From Membranipora membranacea (lineage: Eukaryota; Bryozoa; Gymnolaemata; Cheilostomatida; Membraniporidae), in assembly GCA_914767715.1 (NCBI GenBank), contig OU612069.1, forward strand, positions 6,014,001-6,078,000: a stretch of DNA of 64,000 nt. Reading direction: 5' to 3'. The position numbers and the translations under genes are program-made. Under the pieces are notes generated by a model. That model did no database searches, had not been told where the DNA came from, and was given only the letters and a program-made list of their open reading frames with translations. Positions 1 to 11,504 of this stretch are shown in pieces. The first letter of the stretch is position 1; each line of letters begins with the position of its first letter.

Positions 1-44
1 CACATCTGGCAGTTCAATGACTCAATGAAAAAGAAGCTGTGTTG

Positions 45-2960
45 ATACCTTTAGTCGGCGTTGATTTTTATTTTTAAGCACTCACCACCAGGTAAGTGGC
101 TGACAGGATACCCGACCGTTAGCCTGTGTCCATGCGGACACAGTTGGGGGACAACCTGTACTGGACCGTATAGACGGAAAGGCAACTTGTTTTATTGGAC
201 AGACCAATTTTGCTGAATAGGCATGGGCGGATAGTCAAAACGGAATGCCCAACTGCTTCAGCTTGATCTGAAACCTTTACCGACTTGCCCCCAGTGAAAT
301 TACATTATTGCTAGCAAGGTGCTTAGTTGACATTATGCTGAGAACAGCTTAAATTAAGAGATTGCATGTGCCAGTTAAAAGTCTTCATCAACAAGAAGAG
401 ATGTTAGGGCCCGTGTAAAATTTACACAAATTTGGAGCAGTCCAGTGCTATAAATAGCAAGATTGCTCTTGTATGATGACTGTAATGACTGAATACTTTA
501 AAACACCACCTGTATTACTGACCCTTATTTGAGCAGAACAGAATAGACCTAGATGAGCATGCATGCAATGACTGGTTCATGTTCTAGCTTGAATTTAAAA
601 AACCTAACATAGCAAGCAAGCATTTTCCCATTTACTACACGGCACTTAGACGTACGTCTTGTGTTACACTTGTTTAGACAAAGAGGGGAATAAGTGACAA
701 TAACAGCAGGCACTCCCATTATTATGTCATAAGACTGATCAGTGTGAACATCCCTCAATCTCTAGACCACATTTGGTGATGCTCGCTTCCTGTTGCCATC
801 ATTTACCTAAGCCATGGATCTTGCCAATGCGACGCCCATCGAATTAAGTCACAATATATTGGAACAGCCTTGGAGAAACCAGTCTGCTCAAACAACTGTT
901 TTCTCTTGACATACTCATTCGAGAACAAACTACTGCAGCCTTTTGAGCATTCCTGTTTAAGGAGAGCGAGGTGTGAAACTGCATAAAAATGACATAAAGA
1001 GGAAGCAATCGTACTTGGAAAACAGCCAGTCTTGTCTTTTCTCTTTACATGAGAGCTCCAATTCAGAATCGATCAATCAAACTTAATGTAGATGATCAAT
1101 TGAAATGTGTGCATGATAAATATTTGTAGAGTTTCCAAAAAATTATATATACACAAAAGGAAGTTATTAAATATTAAATCAAAATCAGAGTTCCCAATTT
1201 TAGGTTTTTTTTCAAAAGACAGTTAATCATATTTATCCCTGTTGTCAGGGAACACCATGGCCACTGGGATTTAATAAAAAATTGAAAAGCAATAAATCTA
1301 ATACAGCATAGGTGCTCAATTAGTCTGTGTCCCAATCTCTTACAACTCAGATATTTCTGTCCAGTGACCACCAATGCATTATAAGTAACACCAAACAATA
1401 CTTAACAACTATGTCAAGGTCTGTAGGCTATTATGATACAATACAATTCATTTAATATATGTGGTATCCAGTCATTACGAAGTGCAGCGAAGTGCAGCGA
1501 AGTGAAAAAGTTATGTTTGTCATCTAACATGTCAGCTCTTTGTTGTTTGATCTCAACCAAAGTTTGTATGCAGTACATGCTTGGCACTGAGAACTTTACT
1601 CTGAATAATATAAGAAAATATGGCTGTGTATACAGAAACTTACTGTATTAGCCAAATGATTACTGAAAATAAGCGAAGGTTCTCAAAAATTATTGATCCT
1701 ACTAATCTGTGCCTTTCCCTTGTACAGAGACAGCTAGATATTGATAGTTGTATCATCAAAGAATGCAGCAGTGTTTCCGTTGGAGGGGAGGGGAGCGGGG
1801 GGCCTGACAGCGCCTCTGTCAAACCAAAAAAGCTTTATCTCTTTAATCCAAGAGTTCATTTGGTGTTCCACTGCGCTGCACAGGATAGTCAATGAAGACA
1901 GGATCACATCTGAAAGCTAAAACTCCATCCTGATTAGCAAGCCCTAACCTGAACAACCCTGATTATCACAATAAACAACATTTTAAATGAGTTAGATTTA
2001 GATATTTTCATAATCTTAGCAATCTTAGAAGCTGTGCCCATTTCATATTTTCTTAAGGATGTCAAATAACTCTATTTAAGTAAAAAAAAATTTCGTACTT
2101 GTTAGTACATTTTAGTAATTACTACTAGATAATACACCCTAGGCATCGTAATTTTGTACTTAATATAACTAATTGGTATTGGAAATCTCAGATTATCTTA
2201 ATTTTTACCAGAAAGTGATGACGTAACAGAGTCATTTGCCCAATAATCAAGTTATTGATGTTCCTAAACTGGTTTGGCAGATCAAGCAACATTTATCAAG
2301 CTGGTCTACATTGCCATACAGAGCAGCGCCAACCTTTCTTGCACTAATTGACAACAGTCCAAGGCTGTGAATATCATCCTAGAACTCTGTTGATTTGATG
2401 ACTGCTGGCCTGATTCATACCTGGGGTGTACTGCTATGTAGGCGAATTGAGATTTTCAATCCAAGAATAATTCTTGCCAAAGTAATTGTTATTATTATAA
2501 TTACGAAATTATAGATTCACTTGGTTGTTTTATAAATACAGGATTTTCAAGTGGGAGATATGGAGTTAAAGTTATCACAAATATTTTCCTGAATTAATAT
2601 CACAAAACATATTATTGTGATAAAATTATGGTTATTAATGTACTGTACAACTATCGGTTTGAAACTGTGTCGTTTGATTATTTAAGCCTGCATGACAAGA
2701 ATAAGTACCACTTTTAACAGCATGATAAGAGCGTTTGAATTTGTAAGAACAGGATTCCTAATTTGGCAATACGTGGGCGTAGACTTGTGATACAGATAGT
2801 AGTTTGAACTTGATCTGTGCTGCCCAGTATTGCTTATTATTATTATGATTTACTATGATATTGATTGTTTATTTGAGCCAATTGTTACATATTAAATGAA
2901 ATTATTTTCAGTTGCATAGACTATGAGCCAGCCTGCCAGCGCGTCAGACAATGAACAAAA
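45..2960 (+). repeat. Rep1 copy A (modules S-Q-R)
   Basis: Long non-coding repeat found by comparing the window with itself. Module S (about 45-1130) matches 2990-3800 and 14690-15162/17993-18215. Module Q (about 1170-1970, with 'atccctgttgtcagg' and a G-rich patch near 1790) matches 12165-13540 and 19510-20850. Module R (about 1970-2960, ending near 'gcctgccagcgcgtc') matches 13540-14560 and 20850-21560. All copies share one orientation. The short open frames inside are not conserved between copies, so I see no gene here. The type of element is unknown. Confidence 0.75.
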
Positions 2961-2984
2961 CTAATTGAGGAAGTATAGCCTCAT

Positions 2985-5060
2985 ATCTGATTGTGCATTG
3001 ATACAATTGTAAATCGTTGATTTTAATTTTTAAACACCCACCCGAGGTGTGTGGCTGATGGGATTCGAAACGTTCCAGTTCCACGTTGACCATCTGTTGG
3101 ACAAATTTAACGGGACAACCTGTACTAAAAAGGCATAAGCAGATGGAAAATTTGTTTTAATGGACATACAGTTTTAGCTGAATGGACAAACCAAATTGAA
3201 TGGCGAATCTTTTTTCAGCTCAATGACCTCCTCCCACTTGCCCTAAATGAAATTACATTGGTGTCAGAGCATTTTTGGACTGATCAATCCAACAAGCCAC
3301 CTGGGAAAGAGGTATGTGTTGGGTATACCATGAATTGGCTACATTGTTTTTATAGAAACAGAGGGGCAACAAAAAATTACATAGTATACAACATGTATTA
3401 TTGAACCTCATCGGGACAGACCTAAATAGACCAAGATGAACATGCATGCTATGGCTGGTTCATGCCACGAAGTTAAAATTAAAAAACCGCTCAATTTATC
3501 CTTATATTAACTGATATGGCACTTGTATGCACTTCTTGTGACACGCCTATTAAGACAATAATAGGGGAATGAGTGGCAAAACAGCAGACTGATCAGTTTA
3601 ATTTTTCCTCCCTCTCGAGCCCACATTTTGTGAAACTCACTTCATTTTGCAATCATTGATATTGCCAATGCAACGTCAATCAAACCAAGTCACAATTTAT
3701 TGAAGCAGTCTTTCAGAAACCAGTCTTTTACTTGGTCAAACACCTATTTTCTCTTAACATACTCATTCGAGGACAATCTACTGCAGCCTGTCTAGCAATC
3801 CTGTATAAGGAGAGCAAGTTGTGATACTGTTGAGATATTTGAATACTAGATGTATAAAAATTACAAAAAGAGAAGGTACACACTCAAAAATCATAACCGT
3901 GAAATAATCCTTTGAAAGTATCAAGTTAAAGAAGATACAAATGTGTTTAAGTTTAAAATTGATGCCATATTGCATACACAACATCCCGGCAGTGTCGAAC
4001 AGATCCTGGCATATTTGAAATTAAGGGAAATTGGCGCAGTCATTGCACACTCGCCCTCAAGGCACACACTATTTCGCTGCCACGATGTGGTCAGTGACTA
4101 ATCCTCGTGAGTTTAACCAACATTTTTAAAGCCAACTAATGACTTAGTACTAAATTGTGAGTTTGTTACTCGCAACAGGGCCAAATGATACCCAGCATCA
4201 CAACAGCCTCTATCCCAACAAATTAAAAAAAAAGTTCACTTTATTTATTTTTCAATGTAATGCAATGTAATGTAGAATAATATGTCATTCTTTCGTGTGT
4301 TATTTATCACTTCTGTTGTGACAGCTCATGCCCACCCTATTAATTTGATCAAAATTGTAGCGCTGATTGTTTTCAGTCTTTTGCTAATCTGCTAATCAAT
4401 TACAACCTAAGACCACCTCCAGTAGGCAGTAAATGTATTACTTTGTGAGGCCTTACATTGTTCTCTAGGCTTTGGGAGTCGAGGTTCCACCCTGAATCCC
4501 GTATCGGGGGTCGTGGGGGGGGGGGCTTACAGCTCTTCTCCCAAAGCTGAGAATAATTGATTTGACACTGCGCTGCACAGGATAGTCAATGATGGCAGGT
4601 TCACATTCAAAAGCTAGAAGTCCCCCCTGTTTAGGGAGCAACCCTGATTGTCACAATGAACAACATGAAAAATAAATTATGGTGTTTTATTAAGATTATT
4701 AGTAAAATTAATAATTGAAAGATCATTGAACTGAGGAAATTTTAAGTTTGATAGGGCACATAATCGTGAAAACAGCGTCATTTCGCTCTATTTTCCAGTA
4801 ACAAGGTCTTCTTATTCAATGGTAATGGGCTACATTTAGTTATTTTTACAGGATAATACACCCTTGGCATCGTAACTTTTAACATAATATTACTTGATAG
4901 AGTTGAAAGTCTCAGATTATCACTCTCAAAAAACTTGTCTGTTGACTTACTGTACAAATTACTTTAATTTTAAAATTGGTACAGAGTTGATTTTTTATTA
5001 GATGAGGTGATGAGGACTAATTAATTTGTTAAATATAGTCTCATCATACTGCCGTTTTGT
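2985..5060 (+). repeat. Rep1 copy B (partial)
   Basis: Second Rep1 copy, directly following copy A. Module S (2985-3800) is followed by a shortened Q (about 4090-4640, with the G-run near 4518 and the 'gcgctgcacaggatagtcaa' block) and the start of R. It is diverged from copy A by many substitutions and indels, so it is not a very recent tandem duplication. No coding potential seen. Confidence 0.65.
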
Positions 5061-5159
5061 TCTGGTCGATTTTCTTGCAAATTGCCAAAAATAGATATGA
5101 TTCATTAAATTAATATTATGCATTATTGATAACTTCACTCATACTAGGAAAGGTTGCTC

Positions 5160-5220
5160 CAACATAATAAAATGATAATAATAATAATGAAAATTTAAAT
5201 AATAATAATAATGATATAAA
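5160..5220. repeat. ATA/AAT microsatellite
   Basis: Imperfect run of 'ataataataat' trinucleotides immediately upstream of the SINE. Confidence 0.8.
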
Positions 5221-5250
5221 TATTTGTATTATGCACACGTATAGTCAGTC

Positions 5251-5615
5251 AGTTTGGCGCAGTGGTTAGCGTGTCTGCCACTTAACCAGCCGGTTGTGGG
5301 TTCAAACCCCGCCTGATCACACAGTCCGAGTTTGACTGATCACACAGTCCTTTCGGATCAGGACTATAAATAATGGAGGTCTTCTGTATGTACAACACCA
5401 TTGTGCATAAAGATTAAAGAACCCTCCTGTATGGTATAGCCCTATACAGGAGTATGCTGTCCTCAACCACTGCAGCTCCGGCCGTGTAGCGTCATGCTTT
5501 ACGCTGGGTTAAACCTGTCAGTGGTTGAAAAGTGGCAGTAACGACTCGGAAACTTAGTCGTCACTACAAACCTCTTCCTAGACAGACAGCAAAGATATAA
5601 AATATATATATCTTA
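5251..5615 (+). mobile_element. tRNA-derived SINE
   Basis: The 5' end looks like a tRNA gene turned into a SINE. An A-box-like 'tggcgcagtggttagcgtg' lies near 5255 and a B-box-like 'gggttcaaacccc' near 5298, correctly spaced for an internal RNA polymerase III promoter. A body of about 270 bp follows that is not tRNA-like, starting with a duplicated 'gatcacacagtcc', and it ends in an A/T-rich tail near 5600. There is no mature tRNA cloverleaf, so this is not a functional tRNA gene. Its mobilising LINE cannot be told from sequence alone. Confidence 0.75.
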
Positions 5616-5737
5616 TAGGATTAATAAGTATTGCCCCTCATGTTAATGGAAGAAGACAACTCAATGGAGCAATCAAGATATAAGGTCATTCATACAATGT
5701 CTGACAATTATTTTTTTATCAAGTTTACCCTGTATAC

Positions 5738-5938
5738 TCAACAAAGTTTGCAAAGGTTACAGTCCAGTAGAGCTAGGATAGGCAAGATGTATTCCATCCC
5801 ATAGAAAGCTGAGTAAAGTAGATATTTCATGTCAGCTTTGAAAAGCTCCGTTGGGGTAAGTACTGAAATGCCGATAAACTGCAAACCCAACATGAGGAGC
5901 ATAGAGCACCATTGAAAAGTGCTGCTTCGCACCCTCAA
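5738..5938 (-). other. Possible LRR-like exon or relic (minus strand)
   Basis: A 66-codon minus-strand open frame with leucine-rich-repeat flavour. The segment 'SVLTPTELFKADMKYLL' followed by 'GMEYILP' has nearly the spacing of 'QTLPTELGDLKSLKRL...GITCLP' in the LRR exon at 31462-31602. A possible acceptor and a CAGG/GTAAAC-type donor exist nearby, but neither decides the exon. It lies on the strand and side where further exons of that LRR gene would fall. It could be an exon, a relic, or coincidence. Confidence 0.25.
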
Positions 5939-5939
5939 G

Positions 5940-6925
5940 GATTATTACTTTCCCTATATTATTTATAGATCAGTTTTTGAGAATTGGCACCGGTATTGTA
6001 ATATTTCAGGTAGTTTAAATGTCACATAATATTATATCATACCTAATTTCAATTCGGTAAATTGCAATTCAAATCTGTGTGCAGCATTACTTTGAAGAGT
6101 ATTAAGAAATCACATCATTTGCTGGTGTCTTGCTGAACATTGTTCTAGTATGTTGTTAATACATCTTCCAAAATACTATTTCCAAGGTGGTATAGAAACA
6201 TTGCGGCAGCAGAAATCATATCCCATTACACTCATGCAGTTTGTTGAGAGGACAATCCAATGCTCTAATATTATTGGAATGAAAAGTATCACCATTATGA
6301 TGAGAGAAAGCACTGAGCGTTGTGACAGTTTTATGATAAAACATTACCACAATGCATCTCATTTTGAAAGTTATCGGTGGCTATGAGGTGGTTGTCACAG
6401 CATTATAAAACAAACTTTATAAGATGATCATAAAACAATGCTGTAGTGATGGAAGAACTGTGATGCTATAACATTGTTAAAATTTAATACTCTTTGATAG
6501 CATGACCATAGCATCATTAAAGTGCTTATTATAAGCTGTTCTCTCGCATTTAACAGTGATGTATCATCATGTCAAAAATAATGTTTGACTAATACTTAGA
6601 ACCAAAGATTCTACTATAACTGAATCTGAACATTTTGATTACCATTCTGTATCCTTTTAGACAATAACCCAATCCTATCATTCACACACCATGTAAATCT
6701 TGATAAATTTGTATGCAATAAGAATCAAGAATTATCCCTTTTCTTTTATATCTATTGGTATGAACATATAACAATTGTCTTAAACAAACTGCTCACATGG
6801 ATTTGTAAATAAAAAGGCAATATCGCCTTGTCTAGCATACTCTGCATGTCCTCATCGAAAATGTTATAAAACTGCCAACACAGGTCTCCAAAATTAAGAT
6901 TTACACTTCTGCTTTTAAATTGTAC
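5940..6925. other. No feature recognised
   Basis: AT-rich sequence. A 78-codon plus-strand frame at 6150-6386 has no recognisable domain and no convincing splice context. Nothing else supportable. Confidence 0.5.
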
Positions 6926-6929
6926 TAAT

Positions 6930-7167
6930 CGCACTCACGTAGATATGTTGGTAGTTGGTTGTTTGACTGATCTAAATACAACAGCTTTATTTTCAGTTTT
7001 AACGCTTTGTATATTTGGTATTTATTGCAGGTCATTGCCATCATCTTGAGGGCAAATCCTCCACCTGTATCATTTAAATATTTATAAATATTATATCCAA
7101 CTGTCAACAAATAGTTCATTGAAATCGTGAAAGTGAAAGATTTGAAAGAGTTCAAAAAAGTTGCCAC
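6930..7167 (-). other. Possible LRR-like exon (minus strand)
   Basis: Minus-strand open frame whose last residues read 'KIKLLYLDQSNNQLPTYL', close to one LRR (LxLxxxNxLPxxL), followed directly by a GTGAGT donor-like sequence. The upstream half has no repeat motif and no clear acceptor. If real, it could be a downstream exon of the LRR gene whose 5' exons lie at 41-31 kb, but that would need an intron of about 24 kb. Confidence 0.25.
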
Positions 7168-7369
7168 CTCTATAAATGGAGTGCAATCATAGACTTGATT
7201 ATAAACCTTGACATGACACTATATGGATATTGAGGCACTGAGCACTGATTTTGTAGTTCAATAGCTGTAGGAATCATCACCTCCTGTATGAATCTATAAA
7301 CGAGAGTTGTTACCACACAAATTTGATATACATATAGAAAGTATTTTGTTCTGCTAAACAAAATCAACA

Positions 7370-10300
7370 AGAAATTTAGAAGAATAGAAAAAAAAGACAG
7401 TGGATATTCTAGTTTGTATCAACTCGATTCCACACCGAGATATGGAAACATAGTGATTTTGAAATAGAATTTAAGTGGGCAAAATATGTTGCTAAACTGA
7501 ACTAATACTAAGCAAAAGTAATGAATAAAAATTCATGCAGCAGCAGTGTATTTTTGTCAATTGTAACTTTAATAACATCCGAAAATTAAAAAGCGTTATT
7601 ATTAATGCACACAATTAAATTTCATTTTGATTCTGCAAGGTTTTGGTAGCTTTGGTTTTAGCCTTGTATGATATTTTTAAATATGCCTATCGTATACCAT
7701 GCTCACTGAGTTAGAACTTTATCAACAGAGGACTGAGTACTAGGAGGTATAAAGTTTCCTAAGCAAAACTTTTCAAATTGATGATAATCCAGAGCGGCAG
7801 TATTTCATTCAGGATGACAGAATTAGAGCTCCAACAATGTAGTATCCAACAGTTTCCTCTACTCTTCTGTTTCGATGATACTTTTGAATTTCTTGCCACA
7901 AGCTGGTATTGCTGGTATGTCCGGTAGATTCAGTAGTGAACTCGCAATAAGGGCTAGGGGACTTGACCCTACCAATTTTCTGTGTGTTAATTTTGAAAAA
8001 CCTCTTGTTTTTAATTACCAGGTGCCCAGAGGGCCTCATTGTGAGATTGGTTGGAATTGTGAATGGATTAGGCTGGTATACTTGGTGCAATAACCAATTT
8101 CCATGATTTTCCCCTTTGACTGCCCTTAAAAGAGGAGTGCATCATGATATTCCTGTGACATAGAATAGATTTCTTTCATATGTTTGTGCCTACAATCTGA
8201 GCAAATAACTATAGCCAACGTCACAAAGCACTTATTTTCTTCATCCTTGATTTGGGACACCAATCTACACATATTTAAAATTAAGACCAATAAAACGATG
8301 GTCTTTTATAAAAGACTCAGGCAATCAAATTAGAGTCCATAATTGCAAACAATTTGATATGGTCTTCTACTATATAGCAAATCTGCAGGAGTGAACTCTC
8401 ACTGCAGGAGCCATTGAATATTCTCAGAGTTGACAATAACAGGATAACCTCATTTATTGAACCCACCATACACAACCATTTATAAGAGATTTTATAAAGG
8501 AACATTACACAGGACACTTTTATGTGTAAATACCTTGAGATAATAATCAGCCATCACTCTATTGTTTCTTGGGGGATGAGGGATCACATCCATTGTGAAT
8601 TAAATGTAAATGAAATTGTTCTAAGGAGACAGGTGACAGCTATACTTGCTTAGGTGAACAAACCCAGAGTACGTCTTACAAGATGATGTCTCAATAACAA
8701 TAACAAACCAAGGTGAAATCACCAAGCAGGGTTTATGGCTATGGTTAATCTATCACATTGGGCCTAATTTAATACTGGCAATACACAGTATACAGAACAT
8801 GTAAAAATATTGCATTTACGTGTCAACAGCTGAGAAGAAATGTGTTTCCCTGATCTGACAAAACACTAGAGTCTAGAAGTTTTGAAATATTACAACATAA
8901 CGCAGTGGAATTGCTGTGTGTGCCCCTGTGCGATGTAAGATGGTTGAGATACAATGCTTGGATGCTGCTTGAATTTGCTACTCTGTGACAGGAATTTGCG
9001 AGATCTAGATTCTATTATCAGTGCTAATAGTGGTGCTTGTTGTGTAAAATTGCTGTAAGGTTACGATCTGGGCAATATACTGAACCTTGGTGGCCTGAAG
9101 TTAGAAGAGGCAATCTCATAAGACTTGACAAGTTATCTTATAGGTATTAAAAAAATTAAGAGTGTACTGTGATCACATTGACCCCCTTCATGTGTACTGA
9201 AATGACTTAGGTAAAATAATGAATAAATCTGCCGGTCCCCGTTTTAGAATCCAAATATTTCTCTGTCATGTGGAGGTTTCTAAAATTACTGGTTCTTCTA
9301 TCATTTCTAGGTACTTTTTTATATTCTACTTTCACAATTAAATATGGGTTCCATTTTCAAATTAGTAACAATAATCTAAGTCGGCATTCAATACTCATAA
9401 TCTGATATTATATTAAGAGATGTCATGTTAGAAGACAAGACTACAGGTTCACATCAAATCTTCATTGTGATATTAATATTGTATCATTGTATTGTGCTGA
9501 GTGTGAGGCCTCCATACAATTCAATGCTTTTCATTGTTTCAACTTATGGTAAACAAAAGAATCCTTTATATGCTGTGCCTGATTCTTTTCAATAGAAGAT
9601 AAATGTAGCATGTCAGCTTGCATCCAAAGTTTATATGAGAAAACTGAGAATAAATTTTAAGAAATGCTGTTTTAAATGAAGGGAAAATACGATAGAGAGA
9701 CCCTAAATGATCCATCTTTTGGCAGCGTCACCACAAGGTCACACGAACTATTTGAGGCTTCTAGCATTTGCATAAGTGCATTTTAATTGAGTCATCTGGT
9801 TAATAAAAGATAATTTTTTACCAACTTTTCATTTTGATTTATGAAACTCATGATTTTTTGCATTCCTTTGTAGATTAAATAGTAACTAAACCATTAAGCA
9901 TGGACAATAACTTTCAATCATTTTGTGATTATTTCTGCATCAACTTATACAAATGTACTGGGAGATAAAGAGGAAACTATATAAGTGATGAACATAAAAT
10001 TTGAATTGTTGACAGTAAATCAATGATAATATTATTGCTTATTACACCTCCCAATGACATTGCGCTGCCTACAATTTAGTGCCTCACTTCAGCTAAATGT
10101 AGTGTCATGTCTAGGTTTATAATTAAGTCTATGGGTGCAATTGAATATGTTACAAAAATTATTAAAAATTTGTTATCATATTTAATTAATTAAGGTGTAA
10201 TAATCTAGTATTAACCCTAAAATAGACAGCCTATATCTTGCCCATTAAATTGGTCACAGCTTTAGAGTGTCACAATACACAAATTATTAATATTTACTTC

Positions 10301-10430
10301 TAAATTTATATCCGTGATAATTTATAATCATTAAGTTGAGGGACAAAGAATCATACGGCTAGATATTTTGTTATCACTCGCACATACAAATCTTCTGTTA
10401 AAAAGTGTAGGTATCTTTACCAGTATGGGA
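7370..10430. other. Three kilobases without recognised genes
   Basis: AT-rich DNA. The segment 7809-8093 is open on both strands (93 and 72 codons) but matches no family I recognise. The remainder has only short random frames. Around 10000-10430 there is weak similarity to Rep1 module R. Confidence 0.5.
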
Positions 10431-10439
10431 TGATCTAAT

Positions 10440-11345
10440 GACATCATTTGCCGAACAATCAAGTAGGGATATTGAAATTTTAAATTTCGGAATATTTTTC
10501 CATGAAGTAATTGTTATTATTATAATTACCTAACTATGGATTTAATTACCTCTTTTTATGAGAATAATACGGAATCTTCAGGTGGAAGATGTGGGATGAA
10601 AGTCAACAAAAGTATTTTAATAAAGAAAAAAACATTATTGCGATATGGTCATTGGAGTATTTTGAGCGATAGTAGGGGTGTCGGTTAGAGGATGTGTCTT
10701 TGTCCATTTAAGCCTGCATTGCAAGACTAAAATCCATTTTTACAGCACAATTGGAGCAATTGAATTTGTAAGAAGATAATTCCTAATTTAGCGATATGTT
10801 GGTCTAGACTTGTGAAACAGATAGTGGTGTGAACTTGATCAGTGCTGCCAAAAAAAATTAATTTATAATGGCATTCATCGTATATATGTAGCAAATTTAA
10901 AGGGCAACCAAGGTTTCAAACAACTTCTCATTGATGGCCATTAATTAATAGCAGATTGCACCTTCTGCATGGGGAAAAAGACAAAATATAATTCAGCCAG
11001 AATTCTTGTGAAACATTTCTTCCATCAGGTACTCAAACTCAGCTAAAAGAGAATATCACATAGCAGTTTCCTGTTCCTGTTATTATTTAGCCTGTGCTCT
11101 ATAATTATTACAGCAAAGCCTTGGAACCTCCCCTAAACTGAAGTGTTACCCAGCTAAGAGTTAGCAACTACTTTGAGTTTTGCATCACGTGATGCACAAA
11201 GCTGATGCTGCCCAGCACATTATTCGCTACCCATTAATGCATTGCTGCGAAACTTTGGTTGCCCTTTAATTATTCTCAGTAGCAAGCCTGTCTGCCAGCA
11301 TGTCTGGCAATCAACAAAACCAACAAAACCAATAAATTGGTAACA
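10440..11345 (+). repeat. Rep1 copy C (module R), split by a MITE
   Basis: Matches modules R of copies A, D and E. Shared strings include 'gtaattgttattattataa', 'tttaagcctgcat' and 'tgtctgccagcatgtctgg'. The copy is interrupted by the MITE at 10901-11265; resuming at 'ttattctcag' restores the alignment with the uninterrupted copies. Confidence 0.7.
10901..11265. mobile_element. MITE with TTAA target duplication
   Basis: 365-bp non-coding element bounded by inverted repeats. The left end starts AGGGCAACCAAGGTTTC and the right end is GAAACTTTGGTTGCCCT, one mismatch over 17 bp. TTAA flanks both sides (10897-10900 and 11266-11269), the duplication expected of piggyBac-type integration. Other Rep1 copies lack this block at the same place, giving an empty-site comparison. 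A perfect 16-bp palindrome TGCATCACGTGATGCA sits near the right end (11181-11196). It has no transposase and must have been moved in trans. The ends do not match the single piggyBac end visible at 26263-26282, so a different transposase is likely. Confidence 0.85.
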
Positions 11346-11354
11346 ACTGTGAAA

Positions 11355-11500
11355 ATTATTAAACAGGGTAAATTAGTCCAAAGATTGAATATTCCACTCA
11401 ATTTCCTCATTGCTCCAATGAATATATTTAAAATAGTTCTAAGAGGGATAACAAATGCTTAAACATCCTAAATCTAATTTGACTTGAAACTGTCACAAGG
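11355..11500 (+). mobile_element. Decayed LINE fragment (family LINE-B)
   Basis: Short remnant resembling the RT thumb region of the better copies at 33310-34060 and 21560-22250, around the block with 'ttgaatat', 'cattgctccaatgaat' and 'aatgcttaaacatcctaaat'. It sits immediately before Rep1 module P, as the other LINE-B fragments do. Confidence 0.5.
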
Positions 11501-11504
11501 CATA

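Noticed and set aside
1620-1895. 91-codon frame in Rep1 module Q, with an overlapping frame on the other strand
   Set aside because: The equivalent positions in copies D and E have stops and frameshifts, so there is no conserved protein.
5251-5325. Possible functional tRNA gene
   Set aside because: A- and B-box-like sequences are present, but no acceptor stem closes and a long non-tRNA body follows, so it is called as a SINE.
7809-8093. Open frames of 93 and 72 codons on opposite strands
   Set aside because: No recognisable domain, no convincing splice sites and no second copy; overlapping frames on both strands suggest composition rather than coding.
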